A stretch of DNA of 64,000 nucleotides from Rs1 sp036960485 (GCA_036960485.1 JBALXS010000010.1:1-64000); one strand, 5' to 3'. Numbered from the stretch's first letter, positions 1 to 8,547 are shown. A program made the numbers and translations. The notes: a model not told the origin generated them from the letters alone.

Positions 1-126
1 CATGCGCGTTTAGCCAGGGAGGGTTTTAATAAAATGGATATTATCTCAAACAGATTAGTAAGTTATCTGTCTTTTCTAGTAATCCCTTTCTTGTGTAAAC
101 GCTCATGCGCAGTATTAAACTGTTAG
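1..126. repeat. Partial third copy of the GCGCATGCGC palindromic cassette repeat
   Basis: The window opens inside a repeat. CATGCGCGTTTA at 1-12 is matched by an inverted arm GTAAACGCTCATGCGC near 95-111, followed by ATTAAACTGTTAGC just before the DUF4062 gene. The same pair of arms, about 80 bp apart, occurs at 11511-11618 before another single gene, and a collapsed version at 1746-1800. The copy probably continues to the left of the window. Its position directly before a gene suggests it marks a cassette boundary; that is inference. Confidence 0.6.
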
Positions 127-162
127 CTTTTACTTAATCAATATCCAACATTAAGGTTTTAT

Positions 163-1260
163 ATGGCAGCGCCAAAAGTTTTTGTTAGTTCTACTTGTTA
201 CGATTTAGCCGAAGAGAGATCTCAGTTGGAAAGGTTTATAATTTCTTATGGATTCCAATCTATTCTTAGTGAGTATAGTGATGTATTTTATGACCCTGAT
301 GAGCACACACATAATGCTTGTGTAAAAGAGGTCGCGCATTGTGATTTATTTATTTTAATCATTTCAGGTCGTTTTGGTGGTAAACATATTGATGGAGATG
401 GAGAGTCTATTACTCAAGCTGAATATAATGAAGCGAGACGACTAAAAATACCAATATTTTCCTTTGTAAAGAATGATGTGTTGAATGCTCAATTATACTT
501 CAAAGAGAATGTGAAATCTGAAGGTAAAGAATTCGCAACGAGAATTAAATATCCTTCAATTTACAAACAAGATGATGCAGTAAAAATATTTGAGTTTATC
601 CAATCAGTTCAACATGCTAGAGAAAACAATGCTATTGAATCTTACGTATCGTTTAGCGATATAGAAGCGCATTTGAGAAAACAATGGGCAGCTCAATTCT
701 ATAAGTTTCTTGAGGATAGAAAGAGTCGGCTGGATGTAGAGCATATTTCAACGATCCTAGACAAACTTTCAGGTTCTAGTAGTAAGTTAGAATCTTTAGT
801 TGAAAGCTTGCATGATAACAATCAAGGTAAAGATAAAACACAAGAGTTACTTCATAACGCCAGCATATTTAAAAATACAGAAGATTTTTGGCAAGCAATT
901 AAAGAGTTGTTTGATATATATATCCATGTATTTGCTAAGGGTAATAATAAATTAAAGCTTGAACAGTTTGATTTACATGATTTTGGTTGTAAAAATATTG
1001 AAAAGTGGTCTAGTTTTGATCCTGTTAAAGTATCTGACTATAAGGAATACTTAACTTTATTGGGAATATTTAACTTCGGAGAAGAACAAAGAGCAAGTTT
1101 TACAACGGTAACAATTGTCGGTTTAGAAGGTTCAACTCTTAGTTTCTCTGATGATAGTTGGGAAAGACATTCTTTTGAGACAAGTTTTGAATTAGGTATT
1201 AAAGGTTCCAATTCAGAAATACGTAAAAAAGCACTTGTTTCTGTGTTTGGAAAAAGCTAA
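163..1260 (+). CDS. DUF4062 domain protein
   Basis: The protein has 365 residues. Residues 5-22 (KVFVSSTCYDLAEERS...) followed by DLFILIISGRFGG near residue 61 and an E...A..L.IP.F.F segment near 90-103 are the pattern of DUF4062, a domain with a TIR/nucleoside-deoxyribosyltransferase-like fold found in the N-terminus of many NLR-like and defence proteins. The C-terminal half (after about residue 170) is predicted helical then mixed and I do not recognise it. The start is an ATG preceded by TTAAGG at 8 nt. It is the first gene of the cassette-like region and is followed by the reverse transcriptase after 540 bp, so it could be a stand-alone cassette. A role as sensor or effector in phage defence is plausible but not shown by the sequence. 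Confidence 0.8.
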   Translation: MAAPKVFVSSTCYDLAEERSQLERFIISYGFQSILSEYSDVFYDPDEHTHNACVKEVAHCDLFILIISGRFGGKHIDGDGESITQAEYNEARRLKIPIFSFVKNDVLNAQLYFKENVKSEGKEFATRIKYPSIYKQDDAVKIFEFIQSVQHARENNAIESYVSFSDIEAHLRKQWAAQFYKFLEDRKSRLDVEHISTILDKLSGSSSKLESLVESLHDNNQGKDKTQELLHNASIFKNTEDFWQAIKELFDIYIHVFAKGNNKLKLEQFDLHDFGCKNIEKWSSFDPVKVSDYKEYLTLLGIFNFGEEQRASFTTVTIVGLEGSTLSFSDDSWERHSFETSFELGIKGSNSEIRKKALVSVFGKS

Positions 1261-1496
1261 TCGGGTAGCAGAAGGTCTCTAACCTTCAGTTCCCACAAGA
1301 CCCAAAATTCGGATCCGCACAGGGCGTTTCACTTAGAATAGTGAAGCTTAATCCATCGCATAACGCATATAACACCTGACGTTTTAAATAATCATTAGCT
1401 AGTGCCTGATTAATGCAGGTAGTATTAGAGCTACGCCATGGGCCTTTGCTAGTGATGCCACAGGTAACTGCTGCTTGTACTCTATTTTTTGTTTAA
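1261..1496. other. Gene-free stretch after the DUF4062 gene
   Basis: I see no convincing ORF or canonical attC site. The segment at 1265-1325 has a short GAAGG...CCTTC hairpin resembling a tRNA anticodon arm, but no acceptor stem. Together with the repeats that follow at 1497-1800 it forms a 540-bp leader before the reverse transcriptase, a place where defence RTs of some classes carry a non-coding RNA. No RNA can be called from sequence alone. Confidence 0.4.
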
Positions 1497-1574
1497 TATG
1501 TCTGCTTTGTGTCAACTCCCGTCTATTTGGAGTATTGAAACCGATGGCTGAAATCGGCCAAATATAGTCATTTT
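1497..1574 (+). repeat. TGTCCGCTTTGTGTCA repeat, copy 1 (two-armed)
   Basis: Left arm TGTCTGCTTTGTGTCA at 1499-1514, right arm GGCCAAATATAGTCATTTT at 1556-1574. The arms are imperfect inverted repeats of each other; the middle differs from other copies. It is directly followed by the 230-bp direct repeat 1556-1784. Confidence 0.8.
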
Positions 1575-1784
1575 CTGTCTAAACTTGTCCATTCTCAATT
1601 ACTGATTATAAAAGCTCCCATATTTTTAATTTGTTCATTATTCGTGCGCGCATACATATTTAGTTTTGATCCCTATGCGCGTTTTTACTGGTAAATAAAC
1701 ATAAACTTCCACATTATCAATAGATTAAAGATTAACAACAATAAATAACAGGCGCCTGTTGTTTTTACAAACGCTCATGCGCAC
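1556..1784 (+). repeat. Long direct repeat, copy A (partner at 11291-11518)
   Basis: About 230 bp that align nearly end to end with 11291-11518, for example TTCATTAT...GCGCG, GGTAA..AA.CATAAACT, CATTATCAAT and the exact stretch ATTAACAACAATAAATAACA. It contains the 14-bp perfect palindrome AACAGGCGCCTGTT (1747-1760), and ends in AAACGCTCATGCGCAC before the RT gene. The two copies flank a block of about 9.7 kb in the same orientation. Confidence 0.85.
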
Positions 1785-1817
1785 AATTATAACGCTATGT
1801 GGCTAAAGAGGGATCGG

Positions 1818-3632
1818 ATGATAGACTCAAATTTTGTAAAAGAAGGACTTCTTAAATCAAATTACTTCCCACTACAAAAAAATAGAAATGAAGAGCTACC
1901 ATCAATATTTAATTCTACGCTTTTTAGTGCTGAAATTGCAGATGAATTAGTTTCAATAAAACTGCGTAATGGTGGTTATGATGATTTGTCATTTAACGTA
2001 ACTCGATTTAATAATGTACACCGTAAGATATCTATCCCGCATCCTTTACCCTACGCACATTTAGTAAATACGATAACCGAAAACTGGGACTCTATAAGTC
2101 ATATCGAACAAAATAAAAACAGCATAATTCGACCGCTAAAGCATAAAGACGGCCGAATTATTGTAATGACATATGAACAGTCAAAGCGCAAAACGAAGAG
2201 GTATAACGACTCCTGTAAAGGGAAAAAATTTATTGTACATTCCGATATTTCAAATTTTTATCCAAGTATATATACCCATTCAATACCATGGGCACTTTTA
2301 GGTGTGCAAGCAGCAAAGAAAAATCAAAATGGCGGCTTCGAAAATGAATTAGATCAGCATCAAAGGATGATGAAAAGGAATGAAACTACTGGAGTTGCTA
2401 TAGGGCCAGGGACCTCAAATATAATTAGTGAAATTATTTTATTTGAGGTGGATAAACTGCTAAAAAATAAAGGTTATGAGTTTTATAGATTTATCGATGA
2501 TTACACTGCTTTTTGTACAACATACGAAGAATCTGAGTCTTTTATTAGAGATCTTTCAGAGTTTTTGTCTACATACGGTTTACTTTTAAACATAAAAAAA
2601 ACCGAAATCAAAAAACTCCCTAAGCCTACTTCGGCTGATTGGGTATCTGATCTAGGCTCAAGGATAAGCCAGTGTACAAAAGTAAATGAGTTTTATTGCA
2701 TAAAAATGCTTGATTACGCTTTAGGTCTTCAAGAGAAGAACGATGGCGGTAGTGTTCTTAAATTTACATTAAAATCGCTCATTAACAAAGCAACACCTAA
2801 AGCCAAAATAGCCTTACTTGATTACGCTGTTAACTTAACAATGCACTATCCAATATTGTTACCATTGATTAGCGATCTGCTTTCTGTTGCTACGAGGAAA
2901 CCAAACGATAGTTATTATAAGTCACTTATTTTCACCTTAAATGAGTGCATAATAAATAAAAATTCAGATGGTATGGTTTGGTGTCTTTTTTACATTGCTA
3001 AATATTACTCAGCAACATTAAACACTGATATCGCTGAAAAAATTATATGCACTGATGATGTAATTGCGATTACGACACTATATTTATTTAACAACCACCA
3101 AACTAAGGTTGTTGTGTTTTGTCAAAGAATTCTTCAAATGAGCCTTTTTGATATTGACCAGTACTGGTTACTTTTGTATCAGGTGTATTTTGATCAAAAG
3201 ATCGATAACCCTTACAAAGACTTAAATAAGTATTTACCCTTAGTTAAAGGGAAAACAGAGCAAATTAAAGAAGATAAAGCTAAGAACCTTTGTAACCATG
3301 ACCAAAAGTCTTTTGATGTTCTGAAAAGTAATGGTGTTACTTTTATTTCTATGAGCGAGTTACCTCCTGAGAGGACTAAAAACTATTTACAGATAGATAG
3401 CCGTTTAATTAAGCATTTAAGAAATGCAGTTAAAACAACCCAAGAAGAGGATGGTTGGTCGAAGCTATCAAGAGTTAGTACCTTAACTAATCGTTATCCA
3501 TCTTTTCATTTTAGGATGTATGGAGCTGCTAAATTGAGTGAATTAGTAGAGAAAACTGGTGTTTTTGAATTGAAGACACAAGGAGCGGATCTAATAGTTA
3601 AACCTAAACAAAATAACAAAGAGGTAAAATAG
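1818..3632 (+). CDS. Reverse transcriptase, Abi/unknown-group (defence RT) type
   Basis: A 604-residue protein with RT palm motifs: SDISNFYPSI near residues 142-151 (first catalytic Asp 143), GVAIGPGTSNIISE near 192-205, and FIDDY near 225-229 (Asp 227/228, the YxDD-type box). The region from about 290 to the end is predicted helical, without recognisable maturase, endonuclease or nitrilase domain. A palm plus a roughly 300-residue helical tail resembles AbiA/AbiK/Abi-P2 and related unknown-group RTs, which act against phage by protein-primed or untemplated DNA synthesis. I chose ATG 1818 because AGAGGG sits 6 nt upstream; the in-frame ATG at 1797 lies in the repeat junction and lacks a Shine-Dalgarno. 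The exact DRT class cannot be assigned by eye. It stands alone between repeats, as a cassette would. Confidence 0.85.
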   Translation: MIDSNFVKEGLLKSNYFPLQKNRNEELPSIFNSTLFSAEIADELVSIKLRNGGYDDLSFNVTRFNNVHRKISIPHPLPYAHLVNTITENWDSISHIEQNKNSIIRPLKHKDGRIIVMTYEQSKRKTKRYNDSCKGKKFIVHSDISNFYPSIYTHSIPWALLGVQAAKKNQNGGFENELDQHQRMMKRNETTGVAIGPGTSNIISEIILFEVDKLLKNKGYEFYRFIDDYTAFCTTYEESESFIRDLSEFLSTYGLLLNIKKTEIKKLPKPTSADWVSDLGSRISQCTKVNEFYCIKMLDYALGLQEKNDGGSVLKFTLKSLINKATPKAKIALLDYAVNLTMHYPILLPLISDLLSVATRKPNDSYYKSLIFTLNECIINKNSDGMVWCLFYIAKYYSATLNTDIAEKIICTDDVIAITTLYLFNNHQTKVVVFCQRILQMSLFDIDQYWLLLYQVYFDQKIDNPYKDLNKYLPLVKGKTEQIKEDKAKNLCNHDQKSFDVLKSNGVTFISMSELPPERTKNYLQIDSRLIKHLRNAVKTTQEEDGWSKLSRVSTLTNRYPSFHFRMYGAAKLSELVEKTGVFELKTQGADLIVKPKQNNKEVK

Positions 3633-3885
3633 AAAAAAAACTGTTGGTTATTGTTTGTGCCTTACAACGTTTAGTCGTTTGTAACTATATTAAGCTACAT
3701 CTTAAATGTCCGCTTCGTGTCAGCTTCAGACTAGATAATATTAATGAGTGTATAACCTCTAATTATTTAGTTATAAATTGGATGATTTTATATTAACTTA
3801 TTGTTTATTCTTAGTTTAACTAATATCTTATTAGGTCTTATTAGATATCAACAACAATAACTCCTAGAAAGGATGCCAGCGTTTT
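3633..3885. other. AT-rich spacer with half copy of the TGTCCGCTTTGTGTCA repeat
   Basis: The left arm TGTCCGCTTCGTGTCA is present at 3707-3722 (one mismatch to the core), 75 bp after the RT stop codon. No matching right arm is visible. The rest is AT-rich (TTATTAGGTCTTATTAGATAT near 3830) without an ORF. Confidence 0.6.
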
Positions 3886-4383
3886 ATGATTGAAAAACTG
3901 ATAACTCATCGATTAACTCTTCGTAAATGGTCTTTAAAAGATTTTGAGGTACTCGCAGAGTTTCTAGGGGATGAAGAGTTATGTAAATATCGTGGAGGGC
4001 CTATTAGTCGGCTTGAAGCGTCAGATTTTATGAGTACTGCTGTAGGTGAATGGGAATTAAGAGGCTATGGTGGATATGCTATAGAGGAAACGGCTTCGGG
4101 GAAGCTCATTGGAATGACAGGTCTTTGGCATCCATACGATTTTCCTGAGGCAGAGTTATATTGGAGTGTGTTTCAAGGCTTTCATGGTAAGGGGTTTGGT
4201 ACAGAAGCAGCATCTGCAGTAAGGGATTGGGCTATTCAAACCAAAGGGATTAATATCATGAGTTTTATTTCACCTGATAACACACCCTCTATAAGACTTG
4301 CAGAAAGGTTAGGCGCGATAAAGGAAGAAACGACTATATTGAATGGTAGTACAAAACTTTTATATCGCTATAAACCAGCCTAA
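3886..4383 (+). CDS. GNAT family N-acetyltransferase (RimJ/RimL-like)
   Basis: 165 residues. LITHRLTLRKWSLKDF at 5-20 is the usual start of RimJ/RimL-type GNATs, and QGFHGKGFGTEA at 97-108 is the acetyl-CoA binding Q/RxxGxG/A motif; NTPSIRLAERLGA near 132-144 is the final helix. These enzymes transfer acetyl from acetyl-CoA to an amino group of a protein or small molecule; the substrate here is unknown. GNATs are among the commonest cargo of integron cassettes. The start is ATG with AGAAAGGA unusually far upstream (about 12 nt), so expression signals are weak. It stands alone on the + strand with a repeat copy behind it. Confidence 0.9.
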   Translation: MIEKLITHRLTLRKWSLKDFEVLAEFLGDEELCKYRGGPISRLEASDFMSTAVGEWELRGYGGYAIEETASGKLIGMTGLWHPYDFPEAELYWSVFQGFHGKGFGTEAASAVRDWAIQTKGINIMSFISPDNTPSIRLAERLGAIKEETTILNGSTKLLYRYKPA

Positions 4384-4455
4384 ATTATATGCACGAGGGA
4401 CTTAATTCATAACTCTCTCATATTGCACCTGTCATTTTTTGTTGTTAGGGTTTAA

Positions 4456-4480
4456 TGCCAGCTTTGTGTCACGTCCTGCC
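4456..4480 (+). repeat. TGTCCGCTTTGTGTCA repeat, copy 3 (left arm only)
   Basis: TGCCAGCTTTGTGTCA at 4456-4471 followed by CGTCCTGCC, 73 bp after the acetyltransferase stop. A GTTAGGG resembling an attC R' box lies just upstream at about 4444-4450, but no partner box is clear. Confidence 0.6.
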
Positions 4481-4525
4481 TTTTTAATGTTTAATTACCG
4501 CTGTTATATACTAAATGTAATCTAA

Positions 4526-5176
4526 ATGAAGCATGTAATGTTTGATGTTGATGGTACCCTCGTTCAATCCTATGATTTTGATGAGCAATGTTTTATCGCT
4601 TCGATCCAAGAAGTTACAGGGATAAAGATTGACAGCGACTGGGAAAGCTACCCTTATGTCACTGACCGAGGGATCCTGATGACATTTATTGAAAGACAGG
4701 CTTTCAATTATTCAATTGAAAAATTAGAAAATTTAGTGAAACCAGTTTTCATTACCAAGATTAGGGAGCACCTAATCTCTAACCCTGCAAACGCTGTAGA
4801 AGGTGCAATTGAGTTTTTAGAGCATCTTAAATTAAAAAGTAGCATCACATTAAGCATCGCAACAGGAGGCTGGGCAGATACCGCTATAGAGAAACTTAAT
4901 TCTGCTGGCTTTGACCTTGAGGGGGTTCCCTTGGCTTCATCCAATGATCACTATTCGAGAATAGAAATCATGAAACTCGCCAAGTCGAGAGCTGATTGCG
5001 ATTCTTCAGTTCCGTTAATATATTTTGGTGATGCAGATTGGGACTTAAGAGCATGTGAAGAACTAAATGCAAACTTGGTTATTGTTGGTGATCGAGTAAG
5101 TCATATACAAAAGATAAATGACTTCACAGAGGTTAATAAAACTTTGGCTATGGCAGGTCTCAGTGGCAGTATGTAA
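4526..5176 (+). CDS. HAD superfamily phosphatase
   Basis: 216 residues. Motif I is FDVDGTL (residues 6-12, nucleophile Asp 7 and acid Asp 9); SIATGGW near 110-116 is motif II; YFGDADWDLRAC near 171-182 is motif IV. The cap inserted between motifs I and II is helical, as in the phosphoglycolate phosphatase-like subfamily. Substrate unknown. No Shine-Dalgarno precedes the ATG at 4526 and a second ATG (4538) follows, so the start is uncertain by four codons. It is a single-gene unit followed by a full repeat copy at 5243. Confidence 0.88.
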   Translation: MKHVMFDVDGTLVQSYDFDEQCFIASIQEVTGIKIDSDWESYPYVTDRGILMTFIERQAFNYSIEKLENLVKPVFITKIREHLISNPANAVEGAIEFLEHLKLKSSITLSIATGGWADTAIEKLNSAGFDLEGVPLASSNDHYSRIEIMKLAKSRADCDSSVPLIYFGDADWDLRACEELNANLVIVGDRVSHIQKINDFTEVNKTLAMAGLSGSM

Positions 5177-5242
5177 GAAGCGCCAGCACACTGTGCCTTG
5201 GACTCGCTACAAGTTGCTCGTCAGTGTGACGAGCGTTAATCT

Positions 5243-5310
5243 TATGTCCGCTTTGTGTCAAACCCTGCCATAGGACCTATGGCAGAAATCGGCCAAAAGC
5301 AGTCATATTT
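5243..5310 (+). repeat. TGTCCGCTTTGTGTCA repeat, copy 4 (best two-armed copy)
   Basis: Left arm TGTCCGCTTTGTGTCA (5245-5260), a perfect inner stem CTGCCATAGG/CCTATGGCAG at 5265-5285, right arm GGCCAAAAGCAGTCATATT to 5309. The left and right arms pair imperfectly, so the whole element can fold as a long bulged hairpin, an architecture like that of attC sites although the R boxes are absent. Confidence 0.85.
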
Positions 5311-5324
5311 GAAAAAGGTAAATT

Positions 5325-6236
5325 ATGAAAAAAAGGCGACATCATTATGTTTGGCGATATTATTTAAAAGCATGGGCTATAGATAATCAAATATGGTGTT
5401 TAAGAGATGGAAAAATATTCCGAACCAACCCGATGAATATAGCTCAACAGAGAGATTTTTATAAGGTAAAAATACTTACTCCTGAAAATGTCCAATATAT
5501 AAGAGGATTCATGATTGATGGTGCAAATGATGGATTAAAGCCAATCCTTGAAGACACGCTGGAATTTTTTAACCCAGTGGAAACATACAGGGCGGATGCT
5601 AAAGAAAAAGGTTGTGACAGTCCAGATTTTGAGACTGCCTTGGATGAGGCTGAGCACAATTTTGAAGAAGAGTGGCATTCTATATTAGAAAGTAACGCCA
5701 TTGAGCATTTAGGTTCGATATTGAATCAAGATATTAGCTTTTATTCTAACGAGTCTCATCGTATGAATTTTTGTATATTTCTTGCTGACCAATATACGAG
5801 GACAAATAAGCTAAAGCAAAATATTCTTGTTCTAATGCAGGATCCGATGATTGAAAACTGCTGGGGTGTAATAAGGAATCTACTTACTATCACTATGGGT
5901 TTTTCTTTATTTTCAAATATTGAAAAATATAAGTTAATTATAGTGGTGAATGATACAACTACGAAATTTATCACTGGTGACCAACCAGTGCTTAACACTT
6001 ATGTAGCTGATGATTTTGGAAAGACAAGAACAAACAACGTAGAATTTTATTACCCTGTATCATCGAGCTTAGCGATCCTAATTTCCGATAAGAAGGGTTA
6101 CCAAAACCAGAGCGAAGAAAGAGTATCCGAAGAACAAGTAATTAAATTCAATAAAATGATCTTTCAATGCTCTCATGAGCAAATATACGCAAAAACCAAA
6201 GATGAGCTTGAAGTGTTTCATTCGTCCGAACATTAG
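5325..6236 (+). CDS. DUF4238 domain protein
   Basis: 303 residues. The N-terminus RRHHYVWRYYLKAWA (4-18) followed by a basic RDGKIFRTNP turn, and the later FITGDQPVLNTY (about 211-222) and FYYPVSSSLAILIS (about 237-250), are the recurring blocks of DUF4238. The family's function is unknown; its members occur often in accessory and defence-rich DNA. The ATG has AAAAAGG 6 nt upstream. No signal peptide or membrane segment is visible. The gene begins 15 bp after the end of repeat copy 4, the closest spacing in the block. Confidence 0.85.
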   Translation: MKKRRHHYVWRYYLKAWAIDNQIWCLRDGKIFRTNPMNIAQQRDFYKVKILTPENVQYIRGFMIDGANDGLKPILEDTLEFFNPVETYRADAKEKGCDSPDFETALDEAEHNFEEEWHSILESNAIEHLGSILNQDISFYSNESHRMNFCIFLADQYTRTNKLKQNILVLMQDPMIENCWGVIRNLLTITMGFSLFSNIEKYKLIIVVNDTTTKFITGDQPVLNTYVADDFGKTRTNNVEFYYPVSSSLAILISDKKGYQNQSEERVSEEQVIKFNKMIFQCSHEQIYAKTKDELEVFHSSEH

Positions 6237-6334
6237 GTTAGACCTCTCGTCTTTAGACAGGTAAACGAACAAAAAACAGCTGGATTCGCTAAGTTAAGCC
6301 GACTACTTTTTTACCGCTTAGTAAAGAGTACAAA

Positions 6335-6352
6335 TGGCCGCTTTGTGTCAAT
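6335..6352 (+). repeat. TGTCCGCTTTGTGTCA repeat, copy 5 (left arm only)
   Basis: TGGCCGCTTTGTGTCA at 6335-6350, about 100 bp after the DUF4238 stop. TTCTTGCCG follows, as in copies with an inner stem, but no right arm is present before the next gene. Confidence 0.6.
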
Positions 6353-6421
6353 TCTTGCCGTTAATTTCAGTTACCTCATTTACAGTGAGGCCTATTAAAA
6401 TCGTAATGAATAAGGAAAACT

Positions 6422-6958
6422 ATGCTATTGGAAGGTGAAAATTATTATCTACGAGCACTTGATGCTAATGATTACGAACAGTTTTATGAATGGTCATGTG
6501 ACCGAGATGTGACTATTTATAGTTTGTCTTCTTACGCTTATCCTCAATCAAAATCGGATATTTCAGCATGGTTATCAACAATTAACTCAAATCCTAAGAG
6601 TGTTTCATTTGGTATTTGTAGTAATGAAAATCATCAACTTATTGGTTACGCTGGCATATCTGGAATTAGCACTTTAAACCGTAAGGGTGAGTATTTTATT
6701 TTGATCGGTAATAAAGAGTATTGGGGTAAGGGAATCGGAACGGTAATTACAAAGTTAGTAACGAATTACGCAATCCAAACTCTGGGTTTACATAGGATAC
6801 AATTGACCGCTAGTTCGTTAAATATAGGGGCAATAAAAGCATATGAAAAAGCGGGCTACCAGCATGAAGGCGTAATGCGCCAATCTGGTTTCCGTGACGG
6901 TAAATTTGTAGATAAAGTATTAATGTCAGTGTTAGCTAGTGAATGGAAAAGCATGTAA
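6422..6958 (+). CDS. GNAT family N-acetyltransferase
   Basis: 178 residues. NKEYWGKGIGT at 97-107 is the acetyl-CoA motif, preceded by the beta strand GEYFILIG; NIGAIKAYEKAGYQHEGVMR (about 139-158) is the typical C-terminal block of RimL/SpeG-like enzymes. The acceptor substrate is not deducible. AAGGAA lies 6 nt before the ATG, one of the clearer ribosome sites of this block. It is only distantly similar to the GNAT at 3886, so the two are not a recent duplication. Single-gene unit. Confidence 0.9.
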   Translation: MLLEGENYYLRALDANDYEQFYEWSCDRDVTIYSLSSYAYPQSKSDISAWLSTINSNPKSVSFGICSNENHQLIGYAGISGISTLNRKGEYFILIGNKEYWGKGIGTVITKLVTNYAIQTLGLHRIQLTASSLNIGAIKAYEKAGYQHEGVMRQSGFRDGKFVDKVLMSVLASEWKSM

Positions 6959-7044
6959 AAAGCACTCGATGGACTATAATTGATATCGATTCGATTGCGA
7001 TTAGACACAACACACGTTTGTAAAGATTTAACTCGGTCTTAAAA

Positions 7045-7066
7045 CGTCCGCTTTGTGTCATTTTCT
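7045..7066 (+). repeat. TGTCCGCTTTGTGTCA repeat, copy 6 (left arm only)
   Basis: CGTCCGCTTTGTGTCA at 7045-7060 followed by TTTTCTGAC, 87 bp after the second GNAT. Confidence 0.6.
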
Positions 7067-7127
7067 GACTATAATTATCTTAAAGCGTACGAAACTGAAT
7101 TGCATACAAGCAGGAGCTAATTGCAAA

Positions 7128-7331
7128 ATGAATTTATACCAAGTGATCATGAGCATTGGTTTTTTTGGGCTAATTGGCTTTTCTATGGTGTCATTAATCT
7201 TAGGGTTTCTTAGAAATAGAAAAATAGAAATTTTTGGATTCTTAAGCAAAAACCATACACTATACAATAAATGCATGTGTTACATATATATCACTGTACC
7301 AACTTTCTTTTTTATTGGCTTGAATAGGTAG
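7128..7331 (+). CDS. Small membrane protein of unknown function
   Basis: A 67-residue protein with two hydrophobic segments (about residues 5-27 and 48-63) separated by a basic turn FLRNRKIEIFGF. I recognise no family. ATG 7128 is preferred over the longer reading from 7053 because AGGAG lies at 7112-7116 and the longer form would begin inside the repeat core. Small two-helix proteins of this type are common in cassette arrays, sometimes as toxins, but nothing here proves that. Confidence 0.6.
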   Translation: MNLYQVIMSIGFFGLIGFSMVSLILGFLRNRKIEIFGFLSKNHTLYNKCMCYIYITVPTFFFIGLNR

Positions 7332-7403
7332 TCTCTATCTTGCATAGAAAATTTAAACAGGCAAAACCCTTCAGTGTGAGAATACTGATACCTAATTATA
7401 AAG

Positions 7404-7496
7404 TGGCCGCTTTGCGTCACGTCCTACCAGAATCTGACTTAATTATCTGAAGTGGCTGCCTATCTATCGGGGCTTTCGGCCAATAGCGGTCATTTT
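7404..7496 (+). repeat. TGTCCGCTTTGTGTCA repeat, copy 7 (two-armed)
   Basis: Left arm TGGCCGCTTTGCGTCA (7404-7419) and right arm TTTCGGCCAATAGCGGTCATTTT ending at 7496, with a longer middle (about 55 bp) than copy 4. The remaining 260 bp to the next gene hold one copy of the ACTTTACAC-type inverted repeat at 7598 and nothing else I can name. Confidence 0.75.
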
Positions 7497-7597
7497 CGAT
7501 TGATAAGAAGTACTTGTTTTTAACTTTACATATTACAGTTGTTGGCATCAGTAAGTAACGTACAGGTATTTCCTGTAAACACTGCTCCTCTTAAACT

Positions 7598-7630
7598 GCA
7601 CTTTCCACAAAACAATCAAAGAGTGTAAAA
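7598..7630. repeat. ACTTT(A/C)CAC inverted repeat, copy 1 (weakest)
   Basis: GCACTTTCCACAAAACAAT followed by CAAAGAGTGTAAAATT. It lies 127 bp upstream of the gene at 7758; copies 2 and 3 bracket the following gene. Confidence 0.55.
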
Positions 7631-7757
7631 TTACAATAGAAAAAGCGGTGTATCTTTTATTCAAATTAATGCTGCAAAATTACTTTTGCTAACAGGATGG
7701 CATTCTTGAGTGTTTCGTTTACTATAATCGGTGGTAATCTTAATTCAGGAGAGAAAT

Positions 7758-8324
7758 ATGGACAATAATTTGGTTGTCGACGCATTGACAGCACTCCCGA
7801 AACTTATGGCTGAATGTATTCGTCTTCTAAAGGAAGGTGAGGCAAATAGAGAGCGTTTTTTCAATAACGGTGTAACACCATTACAGAATGCGTGTGATAC
7901 ATTGTACAAAGACCATGTGGATACACTAGAATCCGTTTTTAAGTTAATTGAAAATGGAGATCAAGGAGAAGCAAAAAAAATAGCTACGCAAGCAATTATT
8001 TTTCAACAAGGCAACACTGATATGCTTTCTGAGCTTGTGTATGCTTCGAGCAAGGTAAATATTAGAGGTGAGCTAGGGGAGTTATTTTATAAATACACGA
8101 GAAGTACGTCAGAAATCTTGCTAATACCAGATGAATTTTACGCTTATGCATTACAGGCCAGATTTATGCCGTTGAGGATAGGCGTATATACTGAACTTGA
8201 AAAACTTCTTTACTCCCTAACTGCAACCTCTGCGGACGTTGCGATAATTATGAATTCTCTATCTAGTTGGTATAGGATAGTGATAGGCAACTATAATGAT
8301 TTAAGAGTATATTGCCTAAAATGA
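7758..8324 (+). CDS. Helical protein of unknown function
   Basis: 188 residues, unrecognised. The first two thirds are strongly helical (LLKEGEANRERFFNNGVTPLQNACDTLYKDHVDTLES... is charged and amphipathic), suggesting a helical bundle; no signal peptide and no catalytic motif visible. ATG 7758 is chosen over the upstream in-frame GTG at 7731 because CAGGAGAG ends 5 nt before it. It is bracketed by ACTTTACAC-type repeats at 7598 and 8414, so gene plus repeat forms an 816-bp unit. Confidence 0.65.
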   Translation: MDNNLVVDALTALPKLMAECIRLLKEGEANRERFFNNGVTPLQNACDTLYKDHVDTLESVFKLIENGDQGEAKKIATQAIIFQQGNTDMLSELVYASSKVNIRGELGELFYKYTRSTSEILLIPDEFYAYALQARFMPLRIGVYTELEKLLYSLTATSADVAIIMNSLSSWYRIVIGNYNDLRVYCLK

Positions 8325-8413
8325 ATGTTAATTTAACGTACTGTTTATGTTAGCGAGTTTTTGTTGTTAGGTCATAGCAAGCAGAAAATATGTTCTGCTC
8401 GTCTTTTTTAGCC

Positions 8414-8451
8414 CAACTTTACACAAAGTAGTTGAAGTGTGTAAAGTTAAG
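8414..8451. repeat. ACTTTACAC inverted repeat, copy 2
   Basis: AACTTTACACAAAGTAG followed by TTGAAGTGTGTAAAGTT: arms ACTTTACAC and GTGTAAAGT are perfectly complementary over 9 bp. Similarity with copy 3 (9264) extends downstream, AGTCATTTTCTTGCACAGGTTA against AGTCAATTTCTTGACTCTGTTA. Confidence 0.75.
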
Positions 8452-8547
8452 ATATGATTAATTAAGTCATTTTCTTGCACAGGTTACATCATTCTAAAAA
8501 ACTATTACTATACGAATCCCTCTATCAATAGAAGCTAAGTGTACTTT

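Noticed and set aside
1265..1326. tRNA-like GAAGG...CCTTC arm with TTCGGATCC downstream
   Set aside because: The loop lacks U33, there is no acceptor stem and no complete cloverleaf can be drawn.
8335..8362. ATTTAAC...GTTAGGT pair looking like attC boxes after the helical protein gene
   Set aside because: Only about 40 bp apart and no pairing inner arms; too short for an attC site.
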